DNA from: DASROJ01 sp035646975
GTDB lineage: Bacteria; Acidobacteriota; Polarisedimenticolia; JACPZX01; DASXTC01
Direction of reading: 5' to 3'
Assembly (NCBI GenBank): GCA_035646975.1
Contig: DASROJ010000006.1
Location: 1 to 9,993, forward strand
Length of the DNA stretch: 9,993 nucleotides
In this document: in pieces, positions 1 to 6,778 of the stretch
How the letters are laid out: each line of letters opens with the position of its first letter
How positions within the stretch are numbered: position 1 is the first letter of the stretch
Translations under genes and position numbers: made by a program
Notes under the pieces: generated by a model
Database searches by the model: none
Told to the model about the DNA's origin: nothing
Seen by the model: only the letters and a program-made list of their open reading frames with translations

Positions 1-963
1 TCACGCGAGACCGGCGGCGTGCCCAGCAAGGAGGATCTGCGCCGGACGCGGTCGTCTCCGCTGGTGCGCCGGATCGCCGCCGAGCACAACATCGACATCT
101 CCGCGCTGGAAGGCACGGGCATCTCGGGGCGTGTGACCAAGCAGGACATCCAGGCCTACCTCGACAGGGGTGCGGGAGCCGCCGCGACAACCGGGGCCGC
201 CCCGGCGGCGGGCCGGGCGGCCGTCCCCGCCGCGGTCATGACGCCGTCGATGTTCAAGCCGGGCGAGTCGGTTCGCATCGAGCCGATGACGAACATCCGG
301 CGCAAGATCGCGGAGCACATGGTGGCCAGCAGGCGCACCTCGGCGCACGTGACGACCTTCTTCGAGGTCGACATGACCGGCATCGCGAAGCTGCGGGAGA
401 AGCACAAGGCCGCGTTCGAAGCGCGCGAGGGGATCAAGCTGACCTATCTTCCCTTCATCGCCAGGGCGGCCGTCGACGCGATCCGCAGGTTCCCGATCAT
501 CAATTCCTCGGTGGACGGCGACAACATCGTCTACAAGCGGGACGTCAACCTGGGCATCGCCGTCGCGCTGGACTGGGGGCTCATCGTGCCGGTCATCAAG
601 AAGGCCGACGAGAAGAACCTGCTCGGGCTGGCGCGTTCCATCACCGACCTGGGCGAGCGCGCCCGCACGAAGAAGCTGTCTCCCGACGACGTGGCGGGAG
701 GCACCTTCACGATCACGAACCCGGGCAGCTTCGGCGGGTTGATCGGCACGCCGATCATCAGCCAGCCGCAAGTGGCCATCATGGGCGTCGGCGTGGTCGA
801 AAAGCGTCCGGTGGTGATCGACGACGCGATCGCCATCCGCACGATGTGCATCCTGTGCCTGTCGTTCGACCACCGGGTCATCGATGGAGCCGACGCGGAC
901 CGCTACATGGCCGCGGTGAAGGAGACGCTGCAGAAGGCGAGCTTCACCGACCTGGGGGCCTGA
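1..963 (+). CDS. Dihydrolipoamide acyltransferase (E2) of a 2-oxoacid dehydrogenase complex, 5' truncated
   Basis: This is the C-terminal part of an E2 subunit, which moves an acyl group from a lipoyl arm to coenzyme A in a pyruvate, 2-oxoglutarate or branched-chain dehydrogenase complex. The frame is open from base 1, so the true start and the lipoyl domain(s) lie upstream; the GTG at 19 is probably an internal linker codon. Visible residues 18-54 form the peripheral subunit-binding domain (SSPLVRRIAAEH, then EGTGISGRVTKQDI). An Ala/Pro/Gly-rich linker covers about 56-80, and the acyltransferase domain runs from about 88 to 318. The signature DHRVIDGAD carries catalytic His291 and Asp295 (numbering from base 1), and TNPGSFGG is also present. 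The TGA stop overlaps the lipB ATG (TGATG). Which 2-oxoacid is used cannot be told without the E1 genes. The family is certain; the substrate is open. Confidence 0.95.
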   Translation, partial: SRETGGVPSKEDLRRTRSSPLVRRIAAEHNIDISALEGTGISGRVTKQDIQAYLDRGAGAAATTGAAPAAGRAAVPAAVMTPSMFKPGESVRIEPMTNIRRKIAEHMVASRRTSAHVTTFFEVDMTGIAKLREKHKAAFEAREGIKLTYLPFIARAAVDAIRRFPIINSSVDGDNIVYKRDVNLGIAVALDWGLIVPVIKKADEKNLLGLARSITDLGERARTKKLSPDDVAGGTFTITNPGSFGGLIGTPIISQPQVAIMGVGVVEKRPVVIDDAIAIRTMCILCLSFDHRVIDGADADRYMAAVKETLQKASFTDLGA

Positions 964-1658
964 TGCCGCAGACCGAAGCCCGACCCTGCGCCGCGAGATG
1001 GCTCGGCCGTGTCCCCTACGCCGAGGGACTCGGGCTGCAGGAACGACACGTGGCGGGCCTGGCCCGCGGTGAGGCGGCAGAGCAGCTGCTGCTGCTCGAG
1101 CATCCCCATGTCATCACGCTGGGCCGCAACGCGAAACCGGCGCACGTGCTGGCGGGGGAGGCGGCCCGGCAGGCGCGCGGCGTCGCGATCTATCCGACCG
1201 GCCGGGGCGGCGACGTGACGTATCACGGGCCCGGCCAGCTGGTCGGCTATCCGATCCTGAACCTGCGACCGGACCGGTGCGACGTGCGACGGTACGTAAG
1301 GGACATCGAAGAGACACTCATCCTCACCGCCGCCGATTTCGGCGTGACGGCGGGGCGTCTCGAGAATCTGACGGGGGTCTGGGTCGATGAAGGCGGCGGA
1401 CGCAGCGCGAAGCTTGCGGCCATCGGCGTGAGGATCTCCCGCTGGCTGACGAGCCACGGGTTCGCGTTCAACGTCTCCACGGACCTTTCCTATTTCGACC
1501 TCATCGTCCCGTGCGGGATCACCGATCACGGCGTGACCTCTCTGGAGCGCCTCACCGGCCGCGCCACATCGGTGGAGGAGGTCGCGTGGCGCGCCGCGGC
1601 TCACTTCGCCGCGGTGTTCAACCGGCGCCTGACCGGGCCGGCGCAGGAGGCCGCATGA
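963..1658 (+). CDS. lipB: Octanoyl-[ACP]:protein N-octanoyltransferase LipB
   Basis: LipB moves octanoate from acyl carrier protein to the lipoyl-domain lysine of E2 or GcvH, the first step of lipoate assembly in the cytoplasm. The 231-residue product has the family core: RGGDVTYHGPGQLVGYP at about 81-97, the AKLAAIGV block with the catalytic lysine at 150, and SYFDLIVPCGI with the acyl-accepting Cys184. The start is set at the ATG at 963, which overlaps the E2 stop in TGATG. The frame is open further upstream to an ATG at 846, but that lies inside the E2 catalytic motif coding and would add about 39 unrelated residues. A G-run at 954-958 is the only ribosome-binding-like element, so reinitiation after E2 is likely. 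Placement directly after an E2 gene supplies the modifying enzyme with its client. The length is typical. Confidence 0.96.
   Translation: MPQTEARPCAARWLGRVPYAEGLGLQERHVAGLARGEAAEQLLLLEHPHVITLGRNAKPAHVLAGEAARQARGVAIYPTGRGGDVTYHGPGQLVGYPILNLRPDRCDVRRYVRDIEETLILTAADFGVTAGRLENLTGVWVDEGGGRSAKLAAIGVRISRWLTSHGFAFNVSTDLSYFDLIVPCGITDHGVTSLERLTGRATSVEEVAWRAAAHFAAVFNRRLTGPAQEAA
1645..1650 (+). promoter_or_regulatory. Ribosome-binding site of lipA
   Basis: A perfect AGGAGG lies inside the last codons of lipB, four bases before the lipA ATG. It fixes the lipA start at 1655 rather than at the upstream ATG in the same open frame. The spacing is slightly short, but the site is strong and suggests that LipA can be made independently of reinitiation. 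Confidence 0.7.
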
Positions 1659-2560
1659 GCGGGTTCACACCGCGGCTCGCTCCGACGGGGAAGAAGCCGG
1701 ACTGGCTGAAGATCCGGATCTCCACCGGTGGCAGCTTCAACGCGGTGCGCGAGATGGTGAAGGACCTCGACCTGCACACGGTCTGCCAGGAAGCCCGCTG
1801 CCCCAACATCTTCGAATGCTTCTCCAACCGCACCGCGACCTTCATGATCCTGGGAGACAACTGCACCCGGAGGTGCGGTTTCTGCGCCGTGGGCAAGGGG
1901 GCGCTGTCGGCGCCGGACCCGCTCGAGCCATTGCACGTCGCCCAGGCCGTCAGCTCGATGGGTTTGCGTCATGCCGTGGTGACCTCGGTGAACCGGGACG
2001 ATCTGCCCGACCAGGGAGCGTCGCAGTTCGTCAGGACCATCGAGGAAATCCGGCGCGCCAACCCGCAGACGCGCGTCGAGGTGCTGATCCCCGACTTCCA
2101 GGGCGACAGCCGGTGCCTGCAGCTCGTGCTCGACGCCAGGCCGGACATTCTCAATCACAACATGGAGACGGTGGCCCGTCTCTACCGGCGTGTCAGGGCC
2201 GGGGCGGATTACCGCCAGTCGCTCGAGCTGCTGGGGCGCTCCGCCGCGTTCCGCGACGGAGGCGCGCCGGCCATCGCCACCAAGTCCGGCGTGATGGTCG
2301 GGCTCGGCGAGACGTTCGACGAGCTGCTTGTCGTGATGGACGACCTTCGCGCCTCCGGTGTCGACATCATGACGATCGGCCAGTACCTGCGCCCCAGCAT
2401 GCAGCACCTGCCCGTGGAGCGGTACTACACGCCCGAGGAGTTCGCGCGGCTCAAGACCGAAGGGATCGCCCGCGGGTTCCGGCACGTCGAGTCGGGGCCA
2501 CTGGTGAGATCGTCCTACCACGCCCATGAGCAGGACGTGCAGGCGGCGAGCGCAGGCTAG
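1655..2560 (+). CDS. lipA: Lipoyl synthase LipA (radical SAM)
   Basis: LipA inserts two sulfur atoms into protein-bound octanoate, completing the lipoyl cofactor. The 301-residue protein shows both iron-sulfur sites. The auxiliary cluster cysteines are C44, C49 and C55 (CQEARCPNIFEC); the radical-SAM cysteines are C70, C74 and C77 (CTRRCGFC). The C-terminal RSSYH motif at about 285-289 carries the conserved serine ligand of the auxiliary cluster. Other family blocks are NHNMETV, KSGVMVGLGE and TIGQYLRPS. The start is the ATG at 1655, which overlaps the lipB stop (ATGA) and is preceded by AGGAGG at 1645-1650. The longer frame from 1511 only reads through lipB. The gene completes a coupled E2-lipB-lipA unit. 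All key residues are present, and nothing looks truncated. Confidence 0.97.
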   Translation: MSGFTPRLAPTGKKPDWLKIRISTGGSFNAVREMVKDLDLHTVCQEARCPNIFECFSNRTATFMILGDNCTRRCGFCAVGKGALSAPDPLEPLHVAQAVSSMGLRHAVVTSVNRDDLPDQGASQFVRTIEEIRRANPQTRVEVLIPDFQGDSRCLQLVLDARPDILNHNMETVARLYRRVRAGADYRQSLELLGRSAAFRDGGAPAIATKSGVMVGLGETFDELLVVMDDLRASGVDIMTIGQYLRPSMQHLPVERYYTPEEFARLKTEGIARGFRHVESGPLVRSSYHAHEQDVQAASAG

Positions 2561-2564
2561 GATC

Positions 2565-2597
2565 ATGTCCGCACCTGCCTCTGCGGCCACATGCTGA
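2565..2597 (+). other. Possible 10-codon upstream ORF before the hydrolase
   Basis: An ATG at 2565, just after the lipA stop, opens a ten-residue frame (MSAPASAATC). Its TGA at 2595-2597 lies four bases after the A of the hydrolase start, giving ATGCTGA. The hydrolase has no obvious Shine-Dalgarno, so ribosomes ending here could reinitiate on it. The mini-ORF's own ribosome site is poor (AGGA only two bases away). It may be chance. Confidence 0.2.
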
Positions 2598-3601
2598 AAC
2601 CGCTCGCGGAATTCATCGACGCCTATCGCATCTGGCACAAGGTGACATTCCAGCGCGGCCGCATCCTGACGACCAGCGGGTCCGCCTGGGAGCGGTTTGA
2701 CGACGCGGAGAACTACGCGGACCCGGCGCGCTTCTACGGGAACGGATGGCGTCTGCCCGACCTGAAGATGGTCAGGCAAAGCGCGACGGAGCTGGCCGAC
2801 GTGTCGAGCTTCAGCTTTCCGACGCTGCATCCGATCGAGGGCTACCCTTATACCGAGACCAATACCGCGTGGGGGAGGCTCTACAGGCGCAGAGCGGAGC
2901 CGGCGTCCCCCGTCATCGTGCTGTCGCACGGCTGGGCGCACGAGGGGATGCGGGGGATCGAGATGCTCTATGTCGAGCCGCTCCTCAAGGCTGGTTTCTC
3001 GGTGGCCGTGCTGGCCCATCCATTTCATTTCGAGCGCACCCCGGCCGGCACCTACAGCGGCGAGCTGATGGTGTCGGGCGACGTGGTGCTGACGGTCGAG
3101 GCGTTCCGCCAGAGCGTGGCCGACATGATGGGACTGATCAACTGGCTGCGCGACACGGGCAGCCGGACGGTCGGACTCATCGGTTACTCCCTGGGAGGAT
3201 ATCTCGCCGGGCTGGTGGCCTGCCTGCGCGAGGACCTGGAGTTCGTCGTCATCGGCGCGGCTGGCGGGTCGGTCGTTTCGCCGATTCTCGACACCGGTCT
3301 GGGTGTCAACGTTCGCGAGGATCTTTCCAGATCGGGAATGCACGAGCGCGGCAGCCTGCGGCGGGCGTGGGGGATCATCTCCCCCGATCGATTGACGCCG
3401 CGCGTGTCCGGGCACCGGCTGCTGATCGTCGCGGCCGCATACGATCGGATCATGCTCAGCGACTCGGTGTCGGATCTCTGGGAGCGATGGGGGCGTCCTC
3501 GAATCCTGTGGGAGGACCAGGGGCACTACACCCTGCTCGCCGTGCCGGGCCGCCTGGTGCGCAGATGCCGGGGATTCCTCGACGAACTGGCGTTCGCCTA
3601 G
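2591..3601 (+). CDS. Alpha/beta hydrolase, possibly ABHD18-like
   Basis: This 336-residue protein is a serine hydrolase of the alpha/beta fold; the substrate is unknown. The core begins with VIVLSHGWAHEG at 108-119 (strand plus oxyanion HG). The nucleophile elbow GYSLGG is at 198-203, with Ser200. A candidate acid is Asp285 (AAAYDRIM) and a candidate His is 312 (DQGHYTLL), so the triad looks complete. The roughly 100-residue N-terminal part (start MLKPLAEFIDAYRIWHK) is outside the core. The large N-terminal region and the HPFHFERTP segment resemble ABHD18/DUF2048-type proteins, but this is a tentative reading. There is no signal peptide. The ATG at 2591 is the first start after the lipA stop in the same frame, and no Shine-Dalgarno is evident. 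It follows lipA by 30 bases and may be cotranscribed; a role in lipoate metabolism is not supported. Its stop shares CTAG with the convergent protease gene. Confidence 0.85.
   Translation: MLKPLAEFIDAYRIWHKVTFQRGRILTTSGSAWERFDDAENYADPARFYGNGWRLPDLKMVRQSATELADVSSFSFPTLHPIEGYPYTETNTAWGRLYRRRAEPASPVIVLSHGWAHEGMRGIEMLYVEPLLKAGFSVAVLAHPFHFERTPAGTYSGELMVSGDVVLTVEAFRQSVADMMGLINWLRDTGSRTVGLIGYSLGGYLAGLVACLREDLEFVVIGAAGGSVVSPILDTGLGVNVREDLSRSGMHERGSLRRAWGIISPDRLTPRVSGHRLLIVAAAYDRIMLSDSVSDLWERWGRPRILWEDQGHYTLLAVPGRLVRRCRGFLDELAFA
3598..3601. other. Shared CTAG at the convergent gene ends
   Basis: The palindrome CTAG gives a TAG stop to the hydrolase on the + strand (3599-3601) and a TAG stop to the protease on the - strand (3600-3598). 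The two operons therefore overlap tail to tail by four bases. No intergenic terminator exists here; any termination signal must lie inside the opposing coding sequence. Confidence 0.9.
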
Positions 3602-4491
3602 ATCTTCGATGCCTCGAGATCCGCGAAGACCGGTTCGCCGGGCGTTCGGCGGGCCGGCCATCTGCCCCGCACGATCTGGCTCACCAATGCGAGACCGACG
3701 AGGATGATCAGGATCCCCGATTCGCCAACCCAGAGGGAGGTCCCCGTGGTGGAGGCGTCGAAGGCTCCCTGGATGATGGCGTTCCATGCGCCGTGCGCCA
3801 CCACCGCCGGCCAGACACTGCCGGTGGTGAGCCGCAGCCAGGCGATGAAGTAGGAAAAGACGGCCACATCGACGATGAAGATGCAGGCAGACAGGATCGG
3901 ATGCGGCCCCGAGGCATACTGTCCGCTGAGAATCAGCGGCGTGTGCCAGAGCCCCCAGATCAGACCGCCGGTCAGGACCGGCCGAGGCACCCCCGCGTCG
4001 ATGAGACGGGTCAGCATGTAGCCGCGCCACCCGATCTCCTCGCCTGCCGCAAAGACCATCGCACCGAGGGTGCCGGCGCTGGCGGTCAGCGCGAGCAGGA
4101 CGAAGAACCGCGTCATGCTGGAAGCCTGCTCGAGCCCGGCCTGCGACAAGGGGGGCGGCCGGAACTCTGCCAGACCCGTCCACCAGGCGGCTCCATATGC
4201 CAGCGCTCCGACCGCCACCGGGTAGAACCAGGCGATCAGCATCCCCTTCAGGCCGTCGAGTCCACCCGGCCGGAACGAGACGTCGCGCATCCCTTCACGC
4301 ATCATCAGACGCGCGACCAAGGAGGCCAGCGCGGGGGTCCACATCAGCAGGAAAACCAGCCCGCGATGCTCGCTGATAGGCCCGCCTTCGCGGTACAGCC
4401 TCCATTCGATGACACCGGAGGCGACCATCACCGCGGCGAGGTAGATGCAGAGTCCCCGGCGCGCCTCCCCGACGTTTCGTGTCCTCGTCAT
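3598..4491 (-). CDS. CPBP-family intramembrane metalloprotease
   Basis: This is a multi-pass membrane protein of the CPBP (CAAX protease/bacteriocin-processing, Rce1-like) family; these act as intramembrane proteases. The 297-residue product has several hydrophobic segments, roughly at 14-28, 45-62, 85-104, 129-148, 200-219 and near the C-terminus. The catalytic motifs are all present: EEIGWRGY with E151, E152 and R156; WGLWHTP with H183; VVAHGAWNA with H233 and N237. The start is the ATG at 4491, which overlaps the hpnE stop (ATGA). An ATG at 4584 in the same frame would add 31 arginine-rich residues that only mirror the hpnE end, so it was rejected. No Shine-Dalgarno is seen, so coupling to hpnE is likely. 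The substrate is unknown; the squalene-operon setting is suggestive only. Confidence 0.9.
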   Translation of the reverse strand: MTRTRNVGEARRGLCIYLAAVMVASGVIEWRLYREGGPISEHRGLVFLLMWTPALASLVARLMMREGMRDVSFRPGGLDGLKGMLIAWFYPVAVGALAYGAAWWTGLAEFRPPPLSQAGLEQASSMTRFFVLLALTASAGTLGAMVFAAGEEIGWRGYMLTRLIDAGVPRPVLTGGLIWGLWHTPLILSGQYASGPHPILSACIFIVDVAVFSYFIAWLRLTTGSVWPAVVAHGAWNAIIQGAFDASTTGTSLWVGESGILIILVGLALVSQIVRGRWPARRTPGEPVFADLEASKI

Positions 4492-5882
4492 GAGCGTGAA
4501 GGCCGCGGCGATGTCTCGTTGCGGAAAGCGCGGGCCGCTTCCGCTTCCGCGCCGGGCGTGGCCGCGGCGATCAGGCGGGCGCATCGATGCCCCGTGCGCA
4601 CCGCGGTTTCGATGGTGGCCGGCAGCCCGCGCTCGGTCCAGTCACCGGCCAGGTGAAGATTGTCATAGGGGGACCGGTGCCCGGGACGCAGCGGCTCGGT
4701 CTGCACCGTGGCGGAAAAAGTCGCGGTGCGCTCACGCACCACCATCGATCGAACGAGCTGGGCCGCGCGCGCCGCCGGCAGGTGCGTCCGAACGTCGTCC
4801 CAGGCCATGGCGGCGAGCTCCTCGTTGCTGCGCCCGACCTGATCGCGCGCCGCGCTGATCACCGCGGCGAGGTGGTGGGCCTTTCCATCCAGAATCCGTT
4901 CCTTGTTGAACAGCCACTGGATGCGCCCGTCCACGATGCCGGCGAAGTCGAACGGTGCGATGCCGGAGAGCGGCCGGTCGATCCAGAGGTTTATCGAAAG
5001 GATGGGGGACGAGGCGAACCGATCGAGCCCCGCCACCGGCACCCCGATCCGGGCGAGCGCGGCGGGCGGCAGCGCGCTGACAAAGGCATCCGCGTCCACC
5101 GCGCCTCCGTCGCGGATCTCGACGCCGGTGACGCGCGGGCCGGCGCAACGCAGGGCCGTGGCCGCCGCGCCGAAGCGGACGGCGCCGCCCCGCTGCTGGA
5201 TGAATCGCGTGGCGGCCTCCGTGTAGAGTTCGGACAGCCCGACGGTGGCCACGCCGAGCGCCGAGGATCCGGAGTCGTGGAGGAACCCTTCCACCAGCAC
5301 GCTGGCCAGCAGCGAGGCCGGCGCGATGTCGGGCGACTCGTTGAGAGTCGCTATTGCCAGCGGGTGCCAGAGCCAGCGGCGCAGGGCGGATGTCTGCCCG
5401 AGCCGGTCGAGCCATTCCGTGACCGTGAGAGCCTCCAGGGACTCGACACCGCCGGGCGTTCGCAGGCGGCGCAACGCGGGCCCGGCGCGCAGCACCGCCA
5501 GCCGATCGGCCAGCGCGGGTCCCTTGAGCATCAGCACTCCGGCCAGCAGGTGCCAGGGCGCCGGCAGCCCGGGGCACTTCAGGCGCGAGTGATGGCCGTG
5601 ATGCAGGTAGTCGACGGTGAGGTTCTTCTGGAAGCGCAGCAGATGCCCCGTGCCGATCCGATCCAGGAACGCGCGCGTTTCCCGGTAGCAACGCATGAAG
5701 AGGTGCTGGCCGTTGTCGACCACTTCGCCGGTGGCTTCGTCGACGAAAGAACCGGCCCGGCCCCCCAGCGCACGTCTGGCTTCGAGCAGCGTGACACGTG
5801 CCCCGCTTTCCGCCAGCGCCGTGGCGCACGACAGCCCGGCGAACCCGCCACCCATCACCACGACATGGGGCGGTGTGGTCAT
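4488..5882 (-). CDS. hpnE: Hydroxysqualene dehydroxylase HpnE (FAD-dependent)
   Basis: HpnE reductively removes the hydroxyl of hydroxysqualene to give squalene, the last step of the three-enzyme bacterial route from farnesyl diphosphate. The 464-residue protein has an N-terminal FAD-binding fold: VVVMGGGFAGLS at 7-18, Glu34 closing the second strand, and LGGRAGSF at 39-46. The block DNGQHLFMRCY at 56-66 fits HpnE-type members of the phytoene-desaturase superfamily. The C-terminal flavin-binding end is LHLAGDWTERGLPATIETAV from 409. The ATG overlaps the hpnD stop (ATGA), and the TGA overlaps the protease start (ATGA). No ribosome site precedes it. Sequence alone leaves a small chance of another amine-oxidase-fold desaturase, but the hpnC-hpnD context makes HpnE the clear choice. 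The C-terminal tail after about 440 is Ala-rich and poorly conserved in look. Confidence 0.94.
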   Translation of the reverse strand: MTTPPHVVVMGGGFAGLSCATALAESGARVTLLEARRALGGRAGSFVDEATGEVVDNGQHLFMRCYRETRAFLDRIGTGHLLRFQKNLTVDYLHHGHHSRLKCPGLPAPWHLLAGVLMLKGPALADRLAVLRAGPALRRLRTPGGVESLEALTVTEWLDRLGQTSALRRWLWHPLAIATLNESPDIAPASLLASVLVEGFLHDSGSSALGVATVGLSELYTEAATRFIQQRGGAVRFGAAATALRCAGPRVTGVEIRDGGAVDADAFVSALPPAALARIGVPVAGLDRFASSPILSINLWIDRPLSGIAPFDFAGIVDGRIQWLFNKERILDGKAHHLAAVISAARDQVGRSNEELAAMAWDDVRTHLPAARAAQLVRSMVVRERTATFSATVQTEPLRPGHRSPYDNLHLAGDWTERGLPATIETAVRTGHRCARLIAAATPGAEAEAARAFRNETSPRPSRS

Positions 5883-6751
5883 GCGGGCGCGCGGCTGCGG
5901 AGGTAGCAGCGGGTGGCTATCAGGAGCTTTCCCGGTTTCGAGAGGGTCACTTTCTCCCTGAGCACATCGTAACCGCGTCGTTCGATCTTCTCGAGGATCG
6001 CGGCATAGATCGAGCCCATGATCTCCGCGGCGAACAGGGTGGAGCGGTCTTCGCGTGGGAAAAGGCTTTCTGCCTTTGCGAAGAGCCCCTTGGCACGCTC
6101 GACCTGGAATCTCATCATGGAAACGAAAGCAGGGGTGGGGCGGCCGGCGAGCAGGTCCTCGTCGGGGCAGCCGAATCGCCGTGTCTCCTCCGTGGGCAGA
6201 TAGATTCGCCCCCGCAGGGCGTCGGCGCGAACGTCACGCAGGATGTTGGTCATCTGGAATGCGAGACCGAGGGCCGAGGCATACTCGCGCGCCTCCGGCC
6301 TGGTGTAGCCGAACACCTCGATGCAGACCAGCCCCACCGCCGAGGCGACGCGATAGCAGTAGCCCTGCAGCTCGTCGAACGTGGCGTACCGCCTCGGCGT
6401 GACGTCCATCGCCACCCCGTCGATGATCTCCTCGAGGTTCTGTCTGCGTATGGGCCAGGACCGGAGATGGGAGGCCAGCGATCGGGCGATCGGATGTGTC
6501 GGCACGCCCCCGTAGCAGGCGGCCAGCTCCCCGCGCCAGAACGCCACCCTGTTCGCCGCCTCCAGGGCGCTGCCAGCCGAGTCGACCGAGTCGTCCACCA
6601 CGCGGCAGAAAGCGTAGATCGCATGTATCCCTTCGCGCTGCGCGCGTGGCAGGAAGAGAAACGAGTAGTAGAAATTGCTTCCGCTCGCGCGCGTGACGCG
6701 TGTGGCGAAACGCTGGTCGATGATCTCCTGTCGCGCCCGTTCGCTCACCAT
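5879..6751 (-). CDS. hpnD: Presqualene diphosphate synthase HpnD
   Basis: HpnD condenses two farnesyl diphosphates head to head into presqualene diphosphate. The 290-residue protein belongs to the squalene/phytoene synthase family. The first Asp-rich motif is DDSVD at 53-57, after AIYAFCRVV. The second is in MTNILRDVRADALRGRIYLP, with D173 and D177 binding Mg-diphosphate. The substrate-tunnel region includes GVAMDVTPRRY at about 112-122. HpnD is told from HpnC by its NILRDVRxDA motif, where HpnC has NFWQDVGID. The start at 6751 (MVSERARQ) is seven bases after the hpnC stop; no good Shine-Dalgarno is seen beyond a short G-run. The start lies beside a 14-bp tandem duplication that appears to have changed the hpnC/hpnD junction. 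The 3' end overlaps hpnE by four bases. Confidence 0.94.
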   Translation of the reverse strand: MVSERARQEIIDQRFATRVTRASGSNFYYSFLFLPRAQREGIHAIYAFCRVVDDSVDSAGSALEAANRVAFWRGELAACYGGVPTHPIARSLASHLRSWPIRRQNLEEIIDGVAMDVTPRRYATFDELQGYCYRVASAVGLVCIEVFGYTRPEAREYASALGLAFQMTNILRDVRADALRGRIYLPTEETRRFGCPDEDLLAGRPTPAFVSMMRFQVERAKGLFAKAESLFPREDRSTLFAAEIMGSIYAAILEKIERRGYDVLREKVTLSKPGKLLIATRCYLRSRAPA

Positions 6752-6778
6752 GGCCCCGTCACCGTGGCCCCGTCACCG
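6751..6778. repeat. Perfect 14-bp tandem duplication at the hpnC/hpnD junction
   Basis: The unit TGGCCCCGTCACCG occurs twice back to back, at 6751-6764 and 6765-6778, without mismatch. It spans the hpnC stop and touches the hpnD start. Because 14 is not a multiple of three, the duplication alters the frame at the hpnC end. With one copy removed, hpnC would end one residue later in sequence terms (VTGPW instead of VTGPR), and its TGA would overlap the hpnD start as ATGGTGA. Confidence 0.9.

Noticed and set aside
846..962. Longer lipB start at 846
   Set aside because: The extra codons lie over the E2 active-site coding and have no LipB-like sequence; the ATG at 963 overlaps the E2 stop and gives the usual length.
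3636..3651. Hairpin CGCCG-loop-CGGCG near the convergent junction as a terminator
   Set aside because: The stem is only five base pairs, no T-run follows on either strand, and it lies inside the protease coding sequence.
1601..4183. An 860-codon open frame on the minus strand opposite lipA and the hydrolase
   Set aside because: It lies antisense to two genes with intact catalytic motifs and overlaps the protease in another frame. Its product is low-complexity (Arg, His, Asp, Gly rich) with no recognisable domain. GC-rich codon bias removes stop codons from such frames.
2746..4656. A 636-codon plus-strand frame crossing the hydrolase, protease and hpnE end
   Set aside because: It spans two convergent genes in a different frame and shows no domain; it is a compositional shadow.
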